Shown here one piece after another: positions 46,001 to 58,600 of a stretch of DNA of 64,000 nucleotides. The position numbers were made by a program, and so were the translations under genes. Location: NCBI GenBank assembly GCA_019022655.1, contig JAFJYI010000132.1, positions 868,001 to 932,000 on the forward strand, written 5' to 3'. Each line of letters starts with the position of its first letter. Position 1 is the first letter of the stretch. The DNA is from Acacia acuminata (Eukaryota > Streptophyta > Magnoliopsida > Fabales > Fabaceae). Under the pieces are notes generated by a model. It saw only the letters and a program-made list of their open reading frames with translations, was not told the DNA's origin and did not search any database.

Positions 46001-49000
46001 ATTTCAGTCCTCCTCCAAAGAGAATTTTATCAAGGATATCTCTCTCATATTGACCTGGTAATTGATAGCTAATAAAGATGTGTGACTTCACCTAACATAA
46101 AGCTGATCACATGTTGTCCAGCTGACAAAGCATCATACCACATGAAGAAGACACAGCACAACACATTTTGGTGACCCATCATGGCACATTTTATGACAAC
46201 TAGACGGTTGGTAGCCATATTAGCTTCATGTTGGTTCAAACTACCCATATCTAATGAGCTTAAAATGACCATAATATTGAAGATAGAATACTCTTTAAAT
46301 GAATGAAACGTGAATCAAATAGAGACTGTTTTGTCTTTCAAGGACCCAGAAATTATTTCACTCGAGGTATTTCTGCATCTTATAAATAAAGCACTCTATC
46401 AAAATTAAAATAATAGACACACACACACACAGAAGGAAACTGCTTAAAGTAAATCAGTTACTGACTATGAAATAGAATTACCTGGCTGTTGGGCGGGCTG
46501 ATGGTTTGGGATGTAGCAACAGAAGACAAAATCCAGCTTCCTTGGGATTTTCAGATAGGAAACCTGGAGGAAGAATCCTCTCTTGAAGATCTGACATTGC
46601 TGCAATATGTGCTCTTTCAGAGTCAAAATGGCCAAGTAACTGGAAGAAATTATCAAAAAATCTCAGTTCATAATATCATGCTCAATTACTTATTTATCAA
46701 TAAGACTTGATTGAGAATTAAGATGCAATAAAATATATTATAGTCACTGAATGACTTTCAGAAGTCAAAGCTTATTATTAATCAGGCTGCCTTTGGTTAT
46801 AGTTATACCAAATAAATGATTGGAAAAAGATAAAAATTAAACTCACAATAACGATTTTCATTACATTTCGAATGTGGCAGCCACAGAAGTAAAAACCAAA
46901 TATGAAAGAAAAGCCTTAAAAGCTACAGCGCCAAAAGTAACAAATATCAGTAGGTGATAAGTCCAACATCCATTGTGATTGATTGAATCGGGAAACAAAA
47001 TTTTTAAAAAAAGAAATAATATAAATAAAAGGTGGTTAAGTAAAGCACTAACAGAAAGATTATGGGATTCTGAACAAAGTAAACTCTTAGCAGCCTTTTT
47101 AAGAGTAATATCATAGTGTCAGTGTTCTGGAAATTTCTGTATTACATTGGATTAAGCAAAACAATCTGCCCAAGCCAGAAAAGCAATGCGGTATTGATTA
47201 AAACCAGTAAGAAACAGATGAAAGGAAAAGAAGGTCCAGGGGGTAAGGCTTCCTAGCTTTTGAGAGGTTGGAGTCTGTCCATACAAGTCTAGTTAAGTTT
47301 CTTCTTCCGTCTCCACTCAGAACTGAAGCTCAAATACCACTACAACGGCTTTCTCATTCCACACACTTCACATACCCATGCTGAGTTGGGCTAGGAAAGG
47401 GCAACATAATGGGGGAATTTTAAGCCCAGAGTTCTTTTGGTCACTGCTATACATTAATGTACTTTTTGTTGCTTCTATGTTCCATATAAGGTGCTGGATC
47501 ACATAGGAAAGGTAGCATATAAACTGGAATTGTCTCAAACAGCAAGGATACGTCCAATTTTTCTTGTATCCCAGCATAAGAAATTATTGCCGCTATCCAT
47601 TCGAGCTCAACCATTACCTACTTTCTTGACAAACAACTTTGAATTACAGGTTGGGCCTGAAGAAGTTACAAAGATAAGAAAGATGACTGATGTTACAAAT
47701 CAAGTTCTCATAAAATAGAAGAGTCTTCCAGATTGTGACCGCACTGGGCAGGATTTTGTTAGTTTAAACATCCAATTCCCAAAATTTCACCTTGAGGACA
47801 ATGGTGAAGCTTGTTCTTGGGAGCAGGGGTAATGATAGACTCAATACTCAATGAGTCAAGTACATAGGAGAAATAGGCCCAAATATGCAGCAGGCACTGT
47901 TATACAGAGAATCCCCTCAGACTCTCCCCGACCCCCTACTTGGCTGCCGTCAAGAAAAGAGAGGGCTTGAAGGCTGAGTAAGCTTTTCTAGGGTTATGGA
48001 GCTGCTGTTAAGAGAGAGGAACCCTAATAAAATTAATTATTTTAATATTATACTTTCTATTCTCAACACTCCCCCTTAAGGTGGCAGCAGCTTGAATGTG
48101 GTAAGATCCTAAATCTGTAGTTAAGTCTAGAAGAGAAAGGAAATAAAAATACTTTGTTTTAAAGAGGGAGCAAGTATCTAGCTAACTCTTCTAAGAACAG
48201 CCTAGGAGAATCTCCAATATCAAATTGCTCTCTGAATATTCAATGCTTTATTCGCTAAGCAAGAAGCCAATAAATAGAAGTAGAGAGAGACTAATATGAA
48301 ATTCAAAATAGCTAACAACCCATGCTTCTAGCAACTGAGAGACTAATACGAAATTCAAAATAGCTAACAACCATGCTTCTGGCAACTAACTCCTAATTTT
48401 GTGGATATTCCACTTATTTCTCAACTACTCAAAATAACAAATAATAATTAATTCCTAATTCATCCAAAGATGTTTATTTTTCTAAGAATAAATCAAGCCA
48501 TAGTGATTTGGATTGCTATCAAAATGTGAGCAGCAGCTGATCATCAAAGAAATCATCATGAAAAATAATGGAGGTCAGATCCATAGCCTCAACCAATGAT
48601 TTGCCTTTTCATAGTAAGATCCTGAATCAAGTAGCAAGTTTGTGACATCCAAGAGAACTTAACCAAATGTCACATTGGGACATTCAAATAGTAACAATCA
48701 AACAGCTTCCCCAAGAGCTCAACAACAACCAAAGGTCTCACCCGGGACCAATAGTACCAAACCAAAGTACAAGCAACAACCAACAGTCTCATTGGGGACC
48801 AAAGAAACAACCAATGGTCTCACAAGGCGGCCAAAGCAACAACCAACAATCTCACAAAGAACCAAAGCAACAACCAACGGTCCCACAAAGAACCAACGAA
48901 ACAACAAAAGGTCTCCCAAAGAAACAAACAACACTCCAAACGTCTCACCAGGGACGAACACAAAAGGTATCACCAAGGACCAAAATCAAAAGAATGCAAC

Positions 49001-49594
49001 CAGAGGAAAACAAAACTCTCAAATCCATACTGAAACCACAAACCCAAGGCGTAAAAATGCTAAGAGAAGACCGGAAATAGCGAATCAACCATGCGCCCTC
49101 ACTCGCCGTCTGAAAAATTCTGGCAACGAACGCTCTCTTTCTCTCTACAATACTAGTCATGACAAAAAAAGAACCCAGGGAAGAGAAGAAAACCCGGAGC
49201 TCTAATACCTTGTTGAGATTACAGAATCACATTGAAGCACAAGGAAAATACTACCACCTCCAGTCCTAAACATAGGATAAAGTTTTGTACTACAAACTTT
49301 GTCTTATATTGAGGATTGGAAGGAGTAATATTATTGATCCTGCCAAATAAAAGTGTTAAAAATATTAGAAAATAAATTAGCTTTATTAGGATCTATTGAT
49401 TATTGCCCCCTTGATTATAGGATCCTAATTATATCAGCTTTATTAGTCTTCATTGTAATCCCTAATTTCCCCCCTCTATTCTCTCTTGCTTAGCCTATAT
49501 ATATTGTCACATTTTCTCCATCTAAATATACAATATACAGAGAGTGTTTGTACCTCTAATAATATGGTATCAAAGCCTGTAAGCCTTCTATTCG

Positions 49595-49650
<56 letters not shown>

Positions 49651-52600
49651 TCCACATGAGCTTCATGGTGGTCGACCACAATGACCAACATTGTGAAAAG
49701 AGGGTCAGAGTGTGGGAATCAAAGGTTGTTGTATCAAAACCTCACCTCCTTCCTTCCTCTACCACTCATCTAGTCCGTCGGCCCCTTCTGTCTGGTTGGG
49801 AGCCGCGATTATAAAGAGAGAGTGAGAACACGAGCAAGAGAAAGAGAACACAACGCACAACGGCAACCTCATTTCTGCCTAAGGAGAGTGTGTGAACCCA
49901 CATAGAAAGCATCAACACCATGATCGCGGATCCTAGCAGTGTGACGACCATCTGGACGACGCGTGACGACTACACACCACCACATATCCAGCGTGTGACA
50001 GCCACACCCCACCGTGCACAGTGAACTCCAGCGACCCATCTTCTTCTAGAAACATTGATCCTACTCAATTTTCTCTCCTATCCGAATCAATTGCTGAAAA
50101 CCCAACCGGAACATTTCCTATAGCTTTTATATCCGATACCAATTCTCAAACTCAAAGCTCTTCATCTTCTTCCTCCACTACTAGTAATTCAGTTCCAAAC
50201 AGAACCACAGCGATTGCACCAGAATTTTAAGACCATCAAATTTATGACTATTAACCATAAGTTTAATGGTAGAAACTATCTCCAATGGCCACAAAGCATG
50301 CTGAGGTATATTTGTGGTAAGATAAAAGAGAAATATATTAGTGGGTTAGCCCCTCATGACCCCAATTTTGATACATGATTTGCTGAAAACAACCAAGCCA
50401 TAACTTGGTTGGACAACTCGATGACTTTGGAAATCAACGAGGGAAATCTACTTGCCCTCACGGCAAAGGAAATCCGGGATGCCGCTAGGAGAACTTACTC
50501 CTCACTTCAAAACACTACTGCCTTGATTCACCTGAAGCGACAAATCTAGGATTTAAGACAAGGTAATACGTTGGTGATTGAATGCTTTGTTGAAATTGTG
50601 GCAACATGATTTATTTGAGGTTCATCACTAGAAAAACCTTGAAGATGCACAATTGTACAAGAGGATTGTGGAAGAAGGAAGGATACACAACTTTCTCTTA
50701 GGTCTGAATGACATTTTCGAAAAGGTAAAGGGCAGAATCAGGGGGCTGAAGCCACAACTCCCACAACTTTTTGATGTTAACTTTGTGCAATTCAAAGAAA
50801 GTAGGAAACTCTTAAACCGAAGTGGACCAAGTCAAATTGAAAGCTCAGCATTTGCAGTCCAGGGACTACATGGGGAATGAAAGCCTAACAAATGGTGGAA
50901 CTATTGCAAGAAGAAGGAACATAATAGAGAAGAATGCTGGAAACTCTATGGAAAACCTTCCCGTGGAAAATCGAGCTTCCAGAGTCACCTGACCACAGCT
51001 AAACCAAAGGTTGAAAATGACGATCGCCTAAGTCAGGAAGAATTACAGATGCTTCACAAGATACTCAACAAGCATAATAAGTTTAACTCTGTTCCTAGTT
51101 GAAATATGCTACAATCAGGTAATTCTATTGTCGCTCTCAACGCTGTGATGACTAGTGACAATACCTAGATCCTCAGGAGCTATAGATCATATGACCAATA
51201 ACAAAACCTGATTCCACAACCTTAAATTATGTCATGAACACCTCAAAGTAAAAGTAGCTAATGGTGTATTTACAAGGGTTAAGGGAATTGCCACAGTTAC
51301 ATTATCTGATCAATTGGCAATACATAATATTCTATTTGTACCTGAACTCACTTGTAATCTGATATCCGGGAGCAAGTTGAGCAGAGGTCAAATATGTCGA
51401 GCGATTTCTGATGATAGTGTATGTGGTTTTAAGGATTTAAAATCAAGAAGGACGATTGGGACTACTAGAGAATGGGATGGATTGGTCTACCTTGAAGGAT
51501 CGAACTCGCAAAATAAAGATGCATGCAACGTAAGACGACTGTTGGTTAGCTTGAATTCTAAAAATGATGTATTTTTGTAGCATTGTGATATGCTTATTGA
51601 ACAAGAATTGAGAAATAGAGAAGAGAGACAAGAAAGGGATTAGAAGAGAAGAACAGAGCTAACTATGGCTCTCTCATAATGTATTCACACTCATAGCAAA
51701 ACTGATCTCCTCCCTTACAAAATGGAGGATTAGGCTATTTATAACACTATAGCCTCCCTCAAGTCTAACTAATGGGTTAATGACTAATTACCCTACTACT
51801 TATCTAGTTTACATTTAGGTCCCTAGGTTCATATTACACTTAGGTCCCTAAATGCTAATTATTATCTTTATATATCACACTGTCAGTCAAACCACCCTAG
51901 TTTTGATTATATGAATCATTTGTTTCCTAGTTTATTCAATAAAGATTCTGTTCCTTTTCATTGTGAAACTTGCCAATTTGCAAAACAAACATGATCCTCA
52001 TATCCCAAATAGCCCCATACCTCTTCCTCACCATTCATACTAATTCATAGTGATATTTAGGGTTCTGCCCAAATATAGTTAGGGCTGATGAGCCTAAAAC
52101 ATACACTAGGCAGCAAATCAAATTAAAGAATAAATAGAATGCAACTTCAAGGCCTTCAACTAGCAATAACGGAAAGAGTATCATTGAAGATAAAGAGGAA
52201 GAGGCAAATGATGAAGAAAGAGAATGAGGAGGAGATCTACAAGTCTAGTAGTGGTGAAAGCAATAATGATGAAGAGGACTTGGATGATTCTTTTGTTGAA
52301 GATTAAAGAGAATTTTGATTATATTTATGGCCTTTAAAGACTAATTTAATGTTGAAGATTTTGTTATATGTTGAATCTTCAGCTTATGACTTCTTATTAT
52401 TACTAATGAATGCCTAAAATTTTGAGTACATTTTTATTTTTGAGCATTATGTGCGTATCTGCTATTTTCGATATAGCTGTCATCCCGCTATGCGCTATAG
52501 CGTTTTTTGGGGCAGCCGCTACACATCACTATCCGGGATTGACTACTCTGCGAACAACTACCCTCACCCATACCAGGTGGTTTGTTATTTTCATCGATGA

Positions 52601-55600
52601 TCACACCAAAACCACATGAGTTTATTTAATGAAAAACAAATCTAAAGGAGCCAAAGTATTTTGAAACTTCTATACCTTTGTGTGAACCCAATTCAATACT
52701 TTCATTAAGGTACTACGAAGTAATAATGCCAAAGAATACATTAGCACAGCCTTTGAAAAGTTTCTTGATCACCAAGGAATTCATCACCAAACTTCTTGTC
52801 CTTACACCCAACAAAATGGAGTGGCCGAACGAGAAAACCGTCACCTATTGGAAGTAACCTATGCCTTACTAATGGAGCGAAATGTCCCTATTCTGAGGTG
52901 ATGCCATCCTCACAACAGCTTATCTCATTAACCGCATGCCTTCTAAAGTTCTCAATTATGACACTCCAATTCAAAAACTCCTTGGACTCTTTCAAATTTC
53001 CCTCTAATCAATTGATTACTTCCCAAGGTATTTGGCTGTGTTGTCTTTGTTCGCAAAAAGAATGCAACAAATTTGGTGCTTGAGTTGACAAATGTATATT
53101 CATTGGCTATTCCTCTACTCAAAAAAGTACAAATGTACTATCTACCTTCCAATAAATTTATTGTCTATCCGGATACCATGTTAAATTACCCATTTAGGGT
53201 GAGTATTCTGACATTGAATGGCTAATCCTGGAAACATCTAATTCCAAAAGCTCAAGCTCACCTGAAAGCTCTAGCTTACCTGACACGTCATCATCACTAC
53301 AACCAAACCTTATAGCCACTCTTAACTCACTTGCTCCCACAAACCAGTCTAGTCCTACCCAACTCAATCATGAGTCTGAGCATATTCCACCTCAATCTGA
53401 ACCCAATGAACTGTAAACACATGTCAAGATCAATTCAGGGATGGATGTTGAACCACGACAAGAGGTAGAGTCCAACTCAAAAGTTCAAATTGAACCAAAC
53501 ACTGGTAGAACTATCTCTCCCATTCAAAGGAACAACCATGAATCCAATTCAAGATTAAATCCTAAAGAACTGGGTTGGCCTATTGCATTGAGGAAAGGGA
53601 TAAGATCGTGTACTCAATATCCAATTCAAAAATTTGTCTCATATGGTAATTTGTTTGCAAAAATGCAAAGTTTTGTTGTAAGCAATGCACAGATAACAAT
53701 TCCAAACACATTTCAAAAGCTATGGCCGATCCAAATTGGAAACAAGTTGCAGAAGAAGAATTGAGGGCACTCAAGGAAAATAGAATATGGGAGATCACAA
53801 CACCTCTTAAAGGAAAGAAACCAGTAGGATGCAAATGGATCTTCAACCCAAAATTCAATCTAGATGGTAGTATTGACAAATATAAGGCGAGACTTGTTGC
53901 AAAAATATATACCCAGACATATGGGATCGACTATCAGGAGACATTTGCTCCAATAGCCAAGTTCAATTACATCCAAGTCCTATTATCAATTGCAGCGAAT
54001 TTGGATTGGTCATTACACCAATTGGACGTGAAGAATGCATTTATGAATGGAAACCTGGCGGAAGAAGCATACATGGAGATTCCAGATGGAGTTTTAGCTC
54101 CTAACAACTTGGTATGTAAACTCAACAAGTCATTGTACGGTCTTAAGCAATCTCCCAAGGCATGGTTCAGTAGATTCACCAAAGCAAAGAAAGGGGTTAG
54201 GTATACTCGGGACAAGCAGATGACACATTGTTCATCAAACATGTTAATGACAAAGTCACTATATTGATTGTCTATGTTGACGACAGTCATTATAGGAAAT
54301 GATGAAGAATCCATTGCTCAACTAAAACAGGACTTGACAACTAAATTCCAAGTGAAAGACCTTGGACAAATGAGGTATTTCTTCATATCTCAAAGAAAGT
54401 AAACACTAAACCTGTTACATGAGACAAGAATGTTGGATACTTGACTAGAGGGGACACCAATAGAAGAGGGATGTCACTTAGAGATCAAGCACAAGGTGTT
54501 CCGGCTAATTCAAAAAAATATAGAAGACTTATGGGGAAATTGATGTACTTAACCCACACACGTCCTGATATTAGCTTTGCAGTTGGAACAGCAAGTCAGT
54601 TTATGCATCAGCCACAAGAAGAACACATGGAGGCTATATACAAAATTTTGAGCTATTTGAAGCTTAATCTTGGCAAGGGAATATTCTTTAATAAAGGTAC
54701 TACCAGAAACATTGAAATACACACTAATGTAGACCATGCAAGACATAGAGAGACTAGGAGGTCAACCTCAAGGAACTGTACATACATGTGGGGAAATCAG
54801 GTTACAAGGGAAGCAAGAAACAGACAGTGGCGTCAACAAGTAGTTCAAAAGCAGATTCAAGAGCTATTAACAAAGGAGTATGTGAAGGAATCTGGTTTAT
54901 AAGATTCCTGAAGGATTGGGGATTCAACATTAGGGACCAATGCAACTCTGGTGTGACAACAAGGCTAGTATTGAAATGATCAAAAACCCAGTATATCATG
55001 ATAAAACAAAACATGTTGAGATAGACAAACACTTTCATTCAAGAAAATATTGAAACATGCATTATGACTCTATCTTACATAAGATTTGCAAACTAGATTG
55101 CAGATCAGGATTTCGAGGCAAGTTAGAAATGATTGACATATACTCTCCACCTTGAGGGGGAGTGTTAGAATATTAGGAAATAAATTAGTTTTATTAGGAT
55201 CCCTTGATTATTACCCCCTTGATTATAGGATCCTAATTATATCAGCTTTTTTAGTCTTTATTGTAATTTACTGTTATCCCTAATTTCTCCCCTCTATTCT
55301 CTCTTGTTTAGCCTATATATATTGTAACCTTTTCTTCATCTAAATATACAATATACAGAGAGTGTTTGTACCTCTAATAATAAAAAGAAAATACAAAGAG
55401 GCCTTTATATAGGTAAACTAATAGACTAACCCTAACCCGATAAACTAATCTAATCAAATCAAATCATAATGATAAAATATTCATATCTAATCCTAATAAA
55501 TACCAAATAACCAACTCTAATAATAATAACTATTTTTGTAGGAAATAGAGTCTTATAATCTGAATTTCGTAAGTATACATGTACACGAGAGGGATATATA

Positions 55601-58600
55601 TACACAAGAGAGGGGCCTTAGAGTTAATAGGCCCATTAAGACTAATTATGACTAATTCCTAACATTAAGGCTAATTATGACTAATTCCTAACACTCCCCT
55701 CAAGTTGGAGCATAGATGTTAATCAAGCCCAACTTGTTACAAAGATAGTCAACCCGAGTCCCATTTAAGGCTTTAGTCAGAAGGTCACCCAATTGGTCAC
55801 TAGAACGCACATGCCCCGTAGAAATAAAATTCTCCTTGATCTTATCGCGTACAAAGTGACAATCAATCTCAATGTGTTTCGTACGTTCATGAAACACAGT
55901 GTTGGAGGCTATGTGTAGAGCAGCCTTATTATCACACCACAACTTCGCAGGTAATGACGTGGCAAGGCCAACCTCCTTCATTAACCGGTGAATCCACACA
56001 ATTTTCTACCGACCGAGACATAGCTCTATACTCGCTTCGCACTCGACTTAGAAACCACATCTTGCTTCTTACTCCTCCATGACACTAAATTTCCGCCCAC
56101 AAACACACAATATCCCGTGGTGGATCTTCCGGGGTAGCCTTTGATCCCGCATGATCTGCATCACAAAAACATTCAATCTTGTTGTGGCCATGGTTCATAT
56201 AGAGTACACCACGACTGTGTGAGCCCTTCAAATAATGTAAGACATGCTCCAATGCTTCCCCCGAGCAACGGTTGGTGCAATCATGAATTGACTGAGCATA
56301 CTAACTGGAAAGGTCACATCGGGGCGAGTTACTGTGAGATAGTTCAATTTCCCAATTAATCTACGGTATCTCTCAGGATAGGCAAACGGCTTGATCTTCT
56401 CCGGATCAACTTTCTTTCTTACATCCTCAGGTAGCTCATCAAACGGTATGCGGTCATCCATGTCCAAGAATGGATTAGGAATCATGGGAAAGCTACTCGG
56501 TGCTGCTCCAAGTTTCCCGGTTTCTTTTAACAGATCAAGAACATATTTTCTCCGTGTCAAAAAGATGCCTTTTTTACTTCTCATAACCTCTATCCCAAGA
56601 AAGTACTTTAACGGACCCAAATCCTTTGTTTGAAAATGAGAATTGAGAAAGGCCTTAAGTGATGAGATTCCAAGCATTGCTACCCGTAATAACAATATCA
56701 TCAACATATACCACTAACGAGAATCATGCCAAAGATCATCGTATGTTGATAAAACACAGAATGATCACACTTACTCGAATCAGACCAAACTTTTTAACCA
56801 CGTAGCTAAACCCGTCAAACCAAGCACGAGGGCTCGCTTCAAGCCATATAAAGACTTCGAAGATGGCATACCTTCCCACGCTCCCCCCGAGCAACAAAAC
56901 CAGTGGTTGCTCCATGTATACTTCCTCAAGAAGATCACCATTCAAGAACGCATTCTTAACATCCAACTGATGAAGATCCCAACCATAATTGGCTGCCATA
57001 GAAATGAAGAGGCGAACAGAGGACAGTTTTGCCACAGGAGAGAAGGTTTCCGAATAGTCAACACCATAGGTCTGAGCATAACCTTTGGCAACCAGTCGAG
57101 CTTTCAAACGTTCCAAGGTGCCATCAGCTTTCGTTTTGATCGTGAACACCCACTTACACCCGATAGCCTTCTTGCCAAGAGGCAAATCAACGAGATTCCA
57201 GGTACCAGCCTTATCAAGGGCCACCATTTCGTCTTCCATCGCAAAGACGCCAACCGGGATGGGTTAAGGCTTGTTGGAGAGTAGTGGGAACGGTGAGAGA
57301 GTCTAAAGATGTTATGAAGGAACGGGATGGAGGAGACAAATGGTTATAAGAAACAAAGGAAGAAATAGGATAAGTGCAAGTACGCTTACCTTTACGTAAG
57401 GCAATAGGCAAGTCATCAGGAGGATCAGACACTCTGTCTAGTTCAGAGGTAGATGCAGAAGGATCAGGAGTATCAAGAATATCAAGCACTGGTGCTGGTT
57501 CAGAGGTAGGAGCGGAAGGAACTGATGCCAGATCAGACATCGAAGCAGTCATTGGTGAGTCATGAACCTGATCAACTACATCACTCGCCCTAGGGCGTTT
57601 CCGATAAACATGATGAATAGGTGGTTTAGCGGAGTGCCGGATCAGATGCTTGCACCGGTGGTAACCGAACCGTATAGACCAAGAGATCATCAAGATCACA
57701 GTGTCATTGATAGAGACGAGAAGATGGAGGTGGAGTAGAGACGGGAAAAAATGAAGTCGACTCATGGAAGGTGACATCTGTAGACACAAGATAACGCCGA
57801 AGAGTGGGAGAATAGCACCGATAACCCTTCTGAACCCTAGAATACCCAAGGAAGACACACCTAAGAGACTTGGGATCAAGTTTGGTAACAGTGGGACGAA
57901 CATCGCGAACAAAACAGACACAACCAAAGATTTTAGGGTCAACAGAAACGGGGGTTTGGAAGGAAACAAGGTAGTGTATGGAGTTGCACCATTGAGGACA
58001 AGAGGGGACATACGATTAATAAGGAAGCACGCAAGAGACACGGCGTCGGCCAAAAGGCTTAGGAACATTCATTTGAAACATGAGAGCCCGAGCAACTTCT
58101 AATAAGTGTCGGTTCTTACGTTCGGCAACACCATTTTGAGCCGGTGTATCAGGACAGGAGGACTGATGAAGCATGCCATGTTGGAGCATATAGGTTTGAA
58201 ATTGGGCAGAAAAGTATTCTTTGGCATTGTCGCTCCGTAAGGTTTTGACAGACACACCAAATTGAGTTTGGATTTCAAGCATTTAAATTGCAAAAATGAG
58301 AAAACAACTCGAACGAGATTTCATTAGATAGAGCCAAGTGGTACGTGAGAAATCATCAACAAAAGTAACAAAATACCGAAAACCGGGCTTGGACTCGACG
58401 GGACATGGACCCCAAACATCGAATGGACTAAATCGAAAGGAGACGCGGCTCGTTTATTAACGCGAGGTGCCAAATGAATACGATGATGTTTAGCAAATTG
58501 ACATGAATCACATTCTAAAGAAGACAAATGATGGAATTGAGGATACATCCTCTTTAAAGAAGACAACGACACATGACCTAAACGACAATGAATGTCAAAG

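Larger units (their letters stand above)
49354..55382 (+). mobile_element. Ty1/copia element with both LTRs and AAAAG duplication, in SPA intron 1
   Basis: The LTRs are 49354-49564 and 55163-55382. AAAAG lies at 49349-49353 and 55383-55387. A primer-binding site TGGTATCAAAGCC follows at 49565 and a polypurine tract (CTTGAGGGGGAG) precedes 55163. Between them are a leader with a GA microsatellite, a Ser-rich gag start (from about 50021) and remnants of gag, protease, integrase (TQQNGVAERENRHLLEVTYA near 52808), RT (QLDVKNAFMNGNLAEEAYME; YVDDS near 54275) and RNase H. It is full of stops and carries two further insertions (51584-51879 and about 52075-52553). It lies antisense to SPA. Confidence 0.9.

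Noticed and set aside
48667..49205. Overlapping open frames of 137 and 176 residues rich in Gln, Asn and Thr
   Set aside because: Both come from the same tandem repeat of about 30-33 nt, in two phases. There is no start context, intron structure or known domain.
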